A DNA stretch of 8,357 bases, from assembly GCA_948688495.1 (NCBI GenBank), contig CAPQSW010000048.1:1-8357 (forward strand), read 5' to 3'. Under the pieces are notes generated by a model. The model was not told the DNA's origin. It ran no database searches and worked only from the letters and a program-made list of their open reading frames with translations. Source of the stretch: an uncultured Lachnospiraceae bacterium (GTDB lineage Bacteria > Bacillota > Clostridia > Lachnospirales > Lachnospiraceae). Every line of letters starts with the position of its first letter. Position 1 is the first letter of the stretch. The position numbers and the translations under genes are program-made. Below are positions 1 to 5,910 of the stretch, one piece after another.

Positions 1-201
1 TTCCCCATACTGTACAGCTGCTTTCACGTCAGAAGGGACATCACCTCTGCGGGTATTGTTTTGGGAGTTCTTATTAAGCTGTTCCTTCAGTTCCTGTATG
101 GTCTGATTGAGTTGGGCAATCAACTGAGTCTGAGCAGCGATAGTTGTTGATAATGCTTCATTTTGTTGTAATAACTGTTTAACCAGTTCATCGTTTGTCA
201 A
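1..201 (-). pseudogene. IS66 family transposase (TnpC), N-terminal part with internal deletion
   Basis: The visible product is 67 residues and runs off the left edge. The start chosen is TTG at 201, preceded by GGAAGAAGG at a spacing of about 8 bases; a GTG slightly upstream overlaps that Shine-Dalgarno and is less likely. Residues 3-45 form a Gln/Leu-rich amphipathic helix ending in QLNKNSQN, the typical IS66 N-terminal leucine-zipper region, which is normally followed by SSKPPSSDG. Here residues 50-67 instead read TRRGDVPSDVKAAVQYGE, which in full-length relatives lies roughly a hundred residues further on, just after the zinc-binding CxxC segment. The HTH/zinc-binding region therefore seems to be deleted in frame. 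Such a protein probably could not bind the IS ends normally. The catalytic DDE part would lie outside the window. Confidence 0.7.
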
Positions 202-521
202 CCAGACCACCTTCTTCCGATAAAATTTGATACTTCTATTTTAACGGAAAATGAGCCAAAAAGCGAATCGTATCGTTTTGGTGTACTGTCAAAATGACGG
301 TGGATAACCAGAAAAAATCAGAGATTAACTGCCGATAACTCTCGGATAAAATTGACAAATAGTCCATTATTAGGCTGTGATCAAGGATTGATGATGCCAT
401 AATCCACAGGCCAAAAGCACTTGGCAGTTATATTGAAAAGTTATCCACTTTTCGTGATAAAGCAATGGTAAAACAGAAATTTTATTTTCTCTGTTTTGAC
501 CAAAAATCAATATGCCCTAAA
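202..521. other. Non-coding leader of the IS66 element
   Basis: No gene is seen here. The stretch is AT-rich and contains two small inverted repeats: GAAAAGT-tatcc-ACTTTTC (435-453) and AAAACAGA with TCTGTTTT (470-497, 12-base loop). It also has three DnaA-box-like nonamers: TTATCCACT at 441-449 on the plus strand, TTATCCACC ending near 299-307 on the minus strand, and TAATCCACA at 400-408 on the plus strand. Their role is unknown. The hairpin nearest the terminus could limit read-through transcription into the element, but it has no clear U tract. Confidence 0.4.
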
Positions 522-540
522 CGGGGTGCTGAATAGTTAC
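522..540 (-). repeat. IS66 terminal inverted repeat (one end)
   Basis: Read on the minus strand from 540, the sequence is GTAACTATTCAGCACCCCG. It starts with GTAA, as IS66-family termini do, and lies upstream of the transposase gene as expected for the left end of the element. The partner repeat is outside the window, so the repeat length is a guess. Confidence 0.55.
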
Positions 541-568
541 AATTATTCAATTTCTCATACCATGTTTC

Positions 569-597
569 CTGGTGAAACTGTGGCCAAGTTTCACCAG
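569..597 (-). terminator. Perfect 11-bp hairpin just after the Cys-rich peptide gene
   Basis: CTGGTGAAACT and AGTTTCACCAG pair perfectly around a 7-base loop, beginning 10 bases beyond the stop codon of the Cys-rich peptide gene. The position suits a transcript 3' end, either a terminator or an RNase-blocking stem that stabilises the mRNA of the last gene. On the minus strand it is followed by GAAACATGG with no run of T, so it is not a canonical intrinsic terminator. The fold is seen directly; the function is inferred. Confidence 0.45.
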
Positions 598-607
598 CAA
601 TGCTGTA

Positions 608-814
608 TTAACCTACTTTAATAGCTGCATTGCGAGCAGGGGTACTAGCCTTATCTCTGTTAATCTTTCTTCTATTTACCCTCTCTGTTTCTTTAAAGGA
701 ACCTCCGCCGCTACAAGTTGTACAATCACAGTCACAGTTACAACCACAAGCACAAGCCATCGCCTCAAGCGTATTCGTCCGACCCACTCGGGTCTTTCTC
801 AATTTTTTATTCAT
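608..814 (-). CDS. Cys-rich ribosomal peptide precursor (putative bacteriocin/RiPP-type)
   Basis: This 68-residue peptide starts with ATG at 814, preceded by a strong GAGGAG at a spacing of about 9 bases. Residues 1-16 are a basic leader-like segment (MNKKLRKTRVGRTNTL). Residues 17-34 read EAMACACGCNCDCDCTTC, with Cys at 21, 23, 25, 27, 29, 31 and 34: six Cys alternate with one other residue each, then CxxC. A Gly-rich stretch (36-38) follows, then a charged Lys/Arg-rich tail. Alternating-Cys cores behind a short basic leader are known from clostridial putative bacteriocin precursors (CLI_3235-like and Clo7bot-like groups); membership is from memory of those patterns, not a search. It is the last gene of a co-directional cluster, 131 bases after an S8 peptidase and downstream of a peptide-type ABC exporter, which fits leader removal and export. 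No signal peptide is seen. A metal-binding peptide is an alternative. Confidence 0.72.
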   Translation of the reverse strand: MNKKLRKTRVGRTNTLEAMACACGCNCDCDCTTCSGGGSFKETERVNRRKINRDKASTPARNAAIKVG

Positions 815-843
815 ATCTTAAATCTCCTCTCATTCGTATATTT

Positions 844-871
844 CCACAGCCAGGACAAATCCTCCCTGTGG
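844..871 (-). promoter_or_regulatory. Intergenic hairpin upstream of the Cys-rich peptide gene
   Basis: On the plus strand, CCACAG-CC-AGGA-CAAA-TCCT-CC-CTGTGG folds into two paired segments (6 bp and 4 bp) separated by a symmetrical 2x2 mismatch. It lies in the 131-base gap between the S8 peptidase and the precursor gene, ending about 30 bases before the precursor start codon and upstream of its ribosome binding site. It could be a processing or stabilising stem that lets the precursor be made in excess of its upstream genes. I saw no convincing separate promoter in the gap. Function is inferred. Confidence 0.35.
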
Positions 872-945
872 TTATCTATGCAAAAACATACCTTATGTCC
901 ATGTGGCCACCCATGGCCGCCGATATGATTTGGCCCCCCTTATCA

Positions 946-2079
946 TTACGTAAGCATCTCTATCATAATCTCATAGATCCTGCTGTCTGAAAGCCCTGCC
1001 GCCTGCAGCACCTGCCCGTCCGCCCCAGCTTCCACAGTCTGTAAATCATCACTTTCCTCCCCATATACCCACAGGCTGATATTTCCATACCGGTCAGGCG
1101 GTATATAAGAAGTAATGCCCAACAAGATAATTTCACAGGAAAAATACCATGCCATGCGGGCGCTGAACCGGTCTAAATCTGTTGACTCAAACAAAACCGT
1201 CTCATCCCAGAGACGGCTGCCCGGCAGGTTTGACGCCGCCCGGGCATGGTAATCATCCCGGCGCAAGCAGTCCATCAACAATTCCATTAACTGTGACAGC
1301 CGCCCGACAGAAAAACCACTCAACACCACCACAGGGATTTCCACCGGAGGGTACGGATATGGCTCGCTGTTTTTTACAAATGTACATTGCTTCGCGTTCT
1401 CCATAAGAAGGCGGAGCACCGCATCCCGCCCTAGATCTTCATGCTCCCTTAAGCACGAAAGCAGCTTTGCTGTTACCAACGGCGCAGCATAACTATTAGA
1501 TACCGGGGTTCTTGTCCCCCTCCCTTCCAAAATCAATCTATGTCTCGATGATGCCTGATAATGAATCCGCGTAAACGGATCATAACAATATATATATTCT
1601 CCGTCCGTAAGCTCTGGACAGCATTTCACGCCAACCACGCCCGGCAAATAAGCGGGATATGTAACGGTTCCACGGTTGCCGGCAGCAGCCACCAGAAATC
1701 TGTCCGAATTAAGAAGATGCTGCACAGCTTCTTCCAGCTTTGCAAAATCCTCAAATGCATAGGTACCGACGCTGAGGTGAATCAGGCGGATTTCCATGGA
1801 AATACACAGTTCAAAAGCTTTTAAAAGCCTCCCGATATTCCCTCTCAGCGTGTCTCCCTGTAAAATCTGTATGCTGAATACATCCACATCATCCAGTCCG
1901 GCATACCGCTGTACAATGCGGGCACACATGGAACCGTGACTGTCAGGTGAGACTGTATGTTTCCCCAATTCAATCACCGATAAATCATCATCTATCAGAA
2001 AACTCCCCTTTAAGGGGCAGGCTTGTGGATGGACGCCGTCGTCCAAAATCGCCATGCGGATTGTTTTGCCTGGCATCAT
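946..2079 (-). CDS. Subtilisin-like S8 serine peptidase, probably the peptide-maturation protease
   Basis: The protein is 377 residues from ATG at 2079 (a second ATG directly follows). AAGGAAG overlaps the exporter's stop codon and precedes it at 5-8 bases, so translation is probably coupled. The open frame reaches back to 2148, but the extra residues overlap the exporter gene and lack a ribosome binding site. The S8 catalytic set is complete: Asp13 in AILDDGV, His48 in DSHGSMCA, oxyanion Asn135 in AAAGNRG and Ser196 in SNSYAAP. The motifs deviate from the usual HGT and GTS. There is no signal peptide or propeptide, so it should act in the cytoplasm, unlike secreted subtilisins. Residues about 246-377 form an extra alpha/beta-looking domain beginning IPVVVLSG, which I cannot assign. 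With an exporter before it and a Cys-rich peptide gene after it, leader cleavage of that peptide is the likely job. Family is sure; substrate is inferred. Confidence 0.88.
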   Translation of the reverse strand: MMPGKTIRMAILDDGVHPQACPLKGSFLIDDDLSVIELGKHTVSPDSHGSMCARIVQRYAGLDDVDVFSIQILQGDTLRGNIGRLLKAFELCISMEIRLIHLSVGTYAFEDFAKLEEAVQHLLNSDRFLVAAAGNRGTVTYPAYLPGVVGVKCCPELTDGEYIYCYDPFTRIHYQASSRHRLILEGRGTRTPVSNSYAAPLVTAKLLSCLREHEDLGRDAVLRLLMENAKQCTFVKNSEPYPYPPVEIPVVVLSGFSVGRLSQLMELLMDCLRRDDYHARAASNLPGSRLWDETVLFESTDLDRFSARMAWYFSCEIILLGITSYIPPDRYGNISLWVYGEESDDLQTVEAGADGQVLQAAGLSDSRIYEIMIEMLT

Positions 2080-2089
2080 AAACACTTCC

Positions 2090-3907
2090 TTACTGCACAC
2101 TCTTATATTTCTCGGCCTGCAGGCGGTACATATGTGCGTACACGCCATCCATTGCCATTAACTCCTCATGCTGTCCCCATTCTGCCAGAGTTCCCTGATC
2201 CAGAACCAGGATCAAATCGGACAAATGCACGTTAGACAGCCGGTGCGAAATCATGACCGCGCCCCTGCCTGCATACAATGTCTGAAACATTTGGAACACT
2301 TCGTCTTCCGCCTGTGCATCCAGAGAAGCAGACGGCTCATCCAAAATGTAAATATCCGCCTCGCGGAAAAATGCCCGGGCAATCGCTATCTTCTGCCACT
2401 GTCCGCCAGACAGTTCCTCCCCGCTTTCCTCATATCTTCTTGTCAGATACGTATCCAACCCTTTCGGAAAGCGGTCTGTAAAACTGTCCGCCCCGCTCTG
2501 TTTCAGGGCATCCCTGACCTTTTCCATATCATCACGCCGGCTGACATCCGACAGGAAAACAGATTCTTTTACGCTGAACGCATAGTTGCTGTAATCCTGA
2601 AAAACGGTGCTGAAATGTCTGCGAACGCTATCTAATTCATATTCCCGGATATCTATGCCGTTGATAAGAATCTGTCCCTCCGCCGGGTCGTAAAAGCGCA
2701 GCAGAAGCTTGACAATGGTTGTCTTCCCGCTTCCATTCGCCCCGACCAGGGCAACTTTCTGCCTGCTGTGAAACGAAAAACTAATATTTCTCAGAATCCA
2801 GGGCATACTGTCGCCGTACCGGAAACTGACATTTTTAAATTCAACCCAAAAAGGAGTTTCGCTTAGCTCCAGAGTCCCATCCTTACGAATCTTGCTCTGG
2901 AATCCTAAAAATCTCCTGTAATTCTGTACACGCATCTTGCCATCCATCAGCTGCGTGTAACTGGAAACTACCATGTACATACTCCCTAAAATCTGTGTCA
3001 TAATCCCCTGCAAAAAGGAATAATCCCCGATGGTATACGCTCCCCGGATAACTGACAGCCCCAACAGGAAAAGAAATACTGCCGCTGTGATTTCGGGCAG
3101 GGCTGAGAGCAGCAGAAGAATCCAGGTATACCGCAGTGTAATTTTTCTCTTTTTGGAAAAAAGAATCTCCCAGATCTCCATAAATTTCCCACTGATAAAT
3201 GAGAAAATATTGTAGATTCTCACATCCTTGGCAAACTCCCGTGACAGCAGTATATCCGATGCATACTGCATTTTACGTTCCTCACTCATATACTGACGCT
3301 GGAATCCATAGATGGCTTCCACCTGCTTAAATTCCATAACTGCACAGGGAATTACCGATACCGCAAATACAAACGGCATAACCGGATGAAACTGGAACAG
3401 ACATACAAATGCAATGAAAAACTGTACAAGATACCTGACGAAATCCATCGCCCGAAATGCGGAATGCGTAATAAGAGGACTGTTCCCATTTGCATCATTC
3501 ATTTCATTGTAAAATGCAGCGGAATCGAAAAAGGACAAGTCCAGCTCTGCCGCTTTCTTCATAATGCGGCGCCTCGTTGCCGTATCCACCGTATCACTGT
3601 GCAGACCAGCATAGTAAGTACTTATATTCTCCACTGCTTTGCTGAGTATGTTGAATCCCAGCAGCATCAGGGACAGCGTGAGAAAAAACTGCACTGCCGT
3701 CCCCGGCACGGATGCACCTTTGCTGCTTTGGGAAAGGAAATCCATAAGATTTCTGGTAAGTGTGATGACTGCAAACGGAACAGCCAGAGAAACCATATTT
3801 AAGATAATGCGTATGATGAAATATTTTCTGGATGTCTCCCACAATATCCCAATACAATAACCTGTGACTTGAAAAAATTCCTGCAAACCCCTTACTGCTT
3901 TCCTCAT
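2090..3907 (-). CDS. ABC transporter, fused permease and ATPase (peptide exporter type)
   Basis: The 605-residue half-transporter has a membrane domain (about residues 25-325, with hydrophobic segments near 30-56, 72-90, 158-192, 262-288 and 300-320) followed by a nucleotide-binding domain. The ATPase motifs are all intact: Walker A GANGSGKTT (389-397), Q-loop Gln437 in FQDYSNY, signature LSGGQ (499-503), Walker B IYILDEP (519-525) and H-loop His555 in ISHRLS. It is expected to work as a homodimer exporting a peptide or hydrophobic substrate. It lacks the N-terminal C39 peptidase domain found in many bacteriocin exporters, so any leader must be removed by another enzyme; the S8 peptidase gene starts only about 10 bases downstream. 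The start at 3907 has GGGAAGGA a few bases upstream and follows the secreted-peptide gene by 43 bases. Substrate is inferred; self-immunity export is an alternative role. Confidence 0.92.
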   Translation of the reverse strand: MRKAVRGLQEFFQVTGYCIGILWETSRKYFIIRIILNMVSLAVPFAVITLTRNLMDFLSQSSKGASVPGTAVQFFLTLSLMLLGFNILSKAVENISTYYAGLHSDTVDTATRRRIMKKAAELDLSFFDSAAFYNEMNDANGNSPLITHSAFRAMDFVRYLVQFFIAFVCLFQFHPVMPFVFAVSVIPCAVMEFKQVEAIYGFQRQYMSEERKMQYASDILLSREFAKDVRIYNIFSFISGKFMEIWEILFSKKRKITLRYTWILLLLSALPEITAAVFLFLLGLSVIRGAYTIGDYSFLQGIMTQILGSMYMVVSSYTQLMDGKMRVQNYRRFLGFQSKIRKDGTLELSETPFWVEFKNVSFRYGDSMPWILRNISFSFHSRQKVALVGANGSGKTTIVKLLLRFYDPAEGQILINGIDIREYELDSVRRHFSTVFQDYSNYAFSVKESVFLSDVSRRDDMEKVRDALKQSGADSFTDRFPKGLDTYLTRRYEESGEELSGGQWQKIAIARAFFREADIYILDEPSASLDAQAEDEVFQMFQTLYAGRGAVMISHRLSNVHLSDLILVLDQGTLAEWGQHEELMAMDGVYAHMYRLQAEKYKSVQ

Positions 3908-3950
3908 ATGTATCCTTCCCCTATATCTTCAATCTTCCCTCATCTCTCTG

Positions 3951-4184
3951 TTAACATCTGATCCATTCGCCCACCCATTTTCCTGTGGTACGATTATATA
4001 GACGTTTATATGTTATACCATTTATTATTTTATACTTCCAGATATAGACATTCGCCATCGGCATAATGGTCTCCTGACCACTTGTCCTTGCATATGTTTC
4101 CTGTGGCGGTGCAAACAGCACGCCTGAACACATCATCAGCAAACACGTCAAAACAATAAGCGCTTTCTTCCCTTTATTCTTCAT
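3951..4184 (-). CDS. Small secreted peptide, function unknown
   Basis: This 77-residue protein starts with ATG at 4184 inside the end of the M56 gene (11-base overlap), with AGGAG about 10 bases upstream, so it is translationally coupled to the sensor. The N-terminus MKNKGKK is basic and is followed by a hydrophobic core (about residues 8-24) and a probable signal-peptidase site after TYA (residue 32). The mature part, about 45 residues, is rich in Tyr, Trp, Lys and Arg, contains VYIWKYK and TTGKWVGEWIRC, and has one Cys at the very end. I do not recognise the family with confidence. Its place between a membrane sensor and an exporter suggests either a secreted signal for the sensor, an immunity or accessory peptide, or a second exported product. 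It has a Sec-type leader, unlike the Cys-rich peptide, so it need not use the ABC exporter. Confidence 0.7.
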   Translation of the reverse strand: MKNKGKKALIVLTCLLMMCSGVLFAPPQETYARTSGQETIMPMANVYIWKYKIINGITYKRLYNRTTGKWVGEWIRC

Positions 4185-5307
4185 TCGTCAATTTCTCCTC
4201 ATTCTTATAAACTTTCAGTTCTGTAAAAGGCTCCGTAATCTCCCGGACCTTTCCTACAAATTCGCCATCTATGTAAATCTCATAATAGCCATCGTCTTCT
4301 ATCAGATAGGACGTTTGCGGGTTCGGATAACTAAATGTGCCCGGAATATCCTCACCATAATCAGGTTCCACAATAACCGAAACGGATGCAGTAAATAGCA
4401 GACACGCTATGATTGCGGTAAAAATTCCTTTCCACCCCGTCCTCGTCCAGCAGCCTTCGCATATGAAGCGGAATCTCTGCCTCATGGCTTCTCCTCTCTG
4501 CGAGACGAACGTAATCATCAGGCTTGTCCTTTCCTGTTTCCCTGCCCGCATTGACTTGGCAATACATTCCAGATAGTCTGTCTTCTCCTCCTCGCTGCGC
4601 CCTAATATAATCAGACCGTCCACCCTGAGCTCCTGCACGCGGACAATTAACTTCTCCAACAGGAAAACTGCTGGATTCCACCAATAGACGACACAGAGAG
4701 CTTCACATATGATTTTCACCAGCATATCGTGATGATAAAAATGCAGCATCTCATGCTTCAGGATATAATAAATCTCCCCTTCGGTATAGTCCACCCCCGG
4801 CATCAGTATCAAGGGATGCACCACACCAAAAATTGCCGGTGTCTGGATTCCCGGGACAAGCAGGACTTTAAATTCTCCCTCCTTTCCATATTCCCTGTTG
4901 ATTCTGTCTATGACAGCCTTCACATCATGCTTAAAATAACCGGGACATTTTTCCATCTTATGTCTAAAATAGATATATCTTCCTGCACAGATGAAAAATC
5001 TGCACATTGTACCTGCTATCCATAGGAACAGCAACACCTGCCCGACCGTTGCCTCAAACGCTCCAAAACCTACTGCTGAAAGCAGCAAATCCCTTAGCCC
5101 CGTCAGCACATATCTGCTAAGAAATGTCACCGTAAAACCAAATTCAACCGGAAGCAATATCCGCGCCACAATAAGCGCCAAAAACATGCAGATATACTTC
5201 CCTGCCGCCTTCAATACAGAATCATTTTTTATGACTGCCCACGCCAGAACCGTGAGCAAGGCACTGCTTACCAGACAAGACAGCAAAGATGTCGGACTCA
5301 GCGCCAT
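4174..5307 (-). CDS. M56 (BlaR1/MecR1-like) membrane metalloprotease sensor without penicillin-binding domain
   Basis: The 377-residue protein has an N-terminal membrane bundle (helices near 8-26, 36-57 and 88-110), a cytoplasmic zinc-protease domain and a last membrane helix (about 293-313). The zinc motif HEMLH is at 185-189; WWNP (209-212) and QELRVD with Glu226 match the rest of the M56 signature. In this family the protease is activated by an extracellular signal and leads to inactivation of a BlaI-type repressor, which is encoded 12 bases upstream. After the last helix only about 64 residues remain, containing YYEIYIDGEFVGKV; BlaR1 instead has a penicillin-binding sensor domain of about 250 residues. 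The signal is therefore not expected to be a beta-lactam. The start has a near-perfect AAGGAGG. The stop overlaps the start of the secreted-peptide gene. Family is sure; ligand is unknown. Confidence 0.88.
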   Translation of the reverse strand: MALSPTSLLSCLVSSALLTVLAWAVIKNDSVLKAAGKYICMFLALIVARILLPVEFGFTVTFLSRYVLTGLRDLLLSAVGFGAFEATVGQVLLFLWIAGTMCRFFICAGRYIYFRHKMEKCPGYFKHDVKAVIDRINREYGKEGEFKVLLVPGIQTPAIFGVVHPLILMPGVDYTEGEIYYILKHEMLHFYHHDMLVKIICEALCVVYWWNPAVFLLEKLIVRVQELRVDGLIILGRSEEEKTDYLECIAKSMRAGKQERTSLMITFVSQRGEAMRQRFRFICEGCWTRTGWKGIFTAIIACLLFTASVSVIVEPDYGEDIPGTFSYPNPQTSYLIEDDGYYEIYIDGEFVGKVREITEPFTELKVYKNEEKLTNEE

Positions 5308-5319
5308 GGCATCCCCTCC

Positions 5320-5715
5320 TTATTTCCGTTTTCTCTCTTGTATGAGCTTCTCAAGCTCTCCTATCAATTCCTCATCATTGCCCATGCTGTCAAATAATGT
5401 ATTGAAATACCTCATCTTCGATTCAAGACCATCGAGCGGGAAAATTTCTGTTGTCACATACCTTACGGCATATTCCTCCGGCGTTATAACCGGAGAATAG
5501 CTTCTCGATAAGACAGTCCCACTCTGAACAATCTCGGCAACTTCTATAAATCCCCTCACAAGCAGCTTCTTTAATACTCCCTGCACAGTGTTAAGGCTTA
5601 ACCCCGGCCGCCTGTCCGGAATCTCCGATGCTATCAGCGGTTTCCCCTCCTCCCATAGCACATTCATAACTTCCAGTTCCCTTTTACTTAGTGATAATCT
5701 TTCATTTTTACTCAT
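5320..5715 (-). CDS. BlaI/MecI family transcriptional repressor
   Basis: The 131-residue protein has the winged-helix layout of penicillinase repressors: LSKRELEVMNVLWEEGKP (9-26) is the conserved first part, residues 41-56 (LNTVQGVLKKLLVRGF) are the recognition helix, and a wing ends near SRSYSPVI. A C-terminal helical dimerisation part (about 79-131) follows. Family members bind dyad operators as dimers, autoregulate, and are inactivated after signalling by their partner M56 protease. The Asn-Phe cleavage dipeptide known from staphylococcal BlaI/MecI is not present; the nearest feature is FNTLF at 104-108, so any cleavage site would differ. GAGGT precedes the start at 5715. It is the first gene of the cluster, behind a perfect sigma-A promoter, so it most likely represses the whole peptide operon, including itself. 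Confidence 0.9.
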   Translation of the reverse strand: MSKNERLSLSKRELEVMNVLWEEGKPLIASEIPDRRPGLSLNTVQGVLKKLLVRGFIEVAEIVQSGTVLSRSYSPVITPEEYAVRYVTTEIFPLDGLESKMRYFNTLFDSMGNDEELIGELEKLIQERKRK

Positions 5716-5763
5716 ATCTACCTCATACTATGGTTGTCCAGCGATATTGTCTATTTTGATGTA

Positions 5764-5792
5764 ATTATATTCCACGCCTTCTTCTGTGTCAA
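5764..5792 (-). promoter_or_regulatory. Consensus sigma-A promoter of the peptide operon
   Basis: On the minus strand TTGACA (5792-5787) and TATAAT (5769-5764) are exactly 17 bases apart, matching both consensus boxes in full. Transcription would start near 5757, giving a leader of about 40 bases before the repressor gene at 5715. Such a strong promoter normally needs a repressor, consistent with the BlaI-type gene behind it. Sequence at and after the -10 box (ATTACATCAAAATAGACAAT on the minus strand) carries an ACA/TGTA-like half site that could be part of a BlaI operator, but no clean dyad is seen there. Confidence 0.85.
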
Positions 5793-5812
5793 TATTTATT
5801 TTATTATTACTA

Positions 5813-5836
5813 TTAACTAAATATATATATAGTTAA
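5813..5836. promoter_or_regulatory. 24-bp near-perfect AT palindrome upstream of the promoter
   Basis: TTAACTAAATAT and ATATATAGTTAA are reverse complements except for one position, giving a 24-bp dyad centred 32 bases upstream of the -35 box. It may be an operator for a dimeric regulator or an upstream activating site. It does not have the TACA/TGTA core of classical BlaI/MecI operators, and simple AT richness could account for part of it. Confidence 0.35.
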
Positions 5837-5910
5837 ATCAAAACTGTTATTGTAATTAAATACTTTATTAGTTTTAATTCAAAATATACTATAACATATC
5901 GAAGGACAAA

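Larger units (their letters stand above)
1..540 (-). mobile_element. IS66-family insertion sequence, 5' part
   Basis: This is the transposase-start side of an IS66-type element; the rest lies left of the window. On the minus strand the element begins at 540 with GTAACTATTCAGCACCCC. A GTAA start is the known hallmark of IS66-family termini, and the sequence changes character here. The transposase begins at 201. The 339 bases between the terminus and that start hold no open frame resembling the usual tnpA or tnpB accessory genes, so this is either a tnpC-only type (as in the ISBst12 group) or a degenerate copy. IS66 elements normally make 8-bp target duplications; the flanking candidate is aattattc at 541-548, which cannot be confirmed without the other end. 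Family assignment is fairly sure; the exact end is inferred. Confidence 0.7.

Noticed and set aside
875..945. Possible second small precursor between the S8 gene and the Cys-rich peptide
   Set aside because: Short frames such as MGGHMDIRYVFA have no ribosome binding site, no Cys pattern and end within a few codons.
572..990. Plus-strand frames covering the Cys-rich peptide region
   Set aside because: They are antisense to a gene with a strong ribosome binding site and a patterned Cys core, and have no family features of their own.
2080..2148. Longer N-terminus for the S8 peptidase, with three extra Cys
   Set aside because: It overlaps the exporter gene and has no ribosome binding site, while AAGGAAG stands right before the ATG pair at 2079/2076.
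4361..4684. Minus-strand 107-residue frame inside the sensor gene
   Set aside because: It is a different-frame shadow of the M56 protein, whose zinc motif and helices are clear.
4174..5715. Beta-lactam resistance regulation (blaR1/blaI with a beta-lactamase)
   Set aside because: The sensor lacks the penicillin-binding domain and no beta-lactamase or PBP gene is present in the window.
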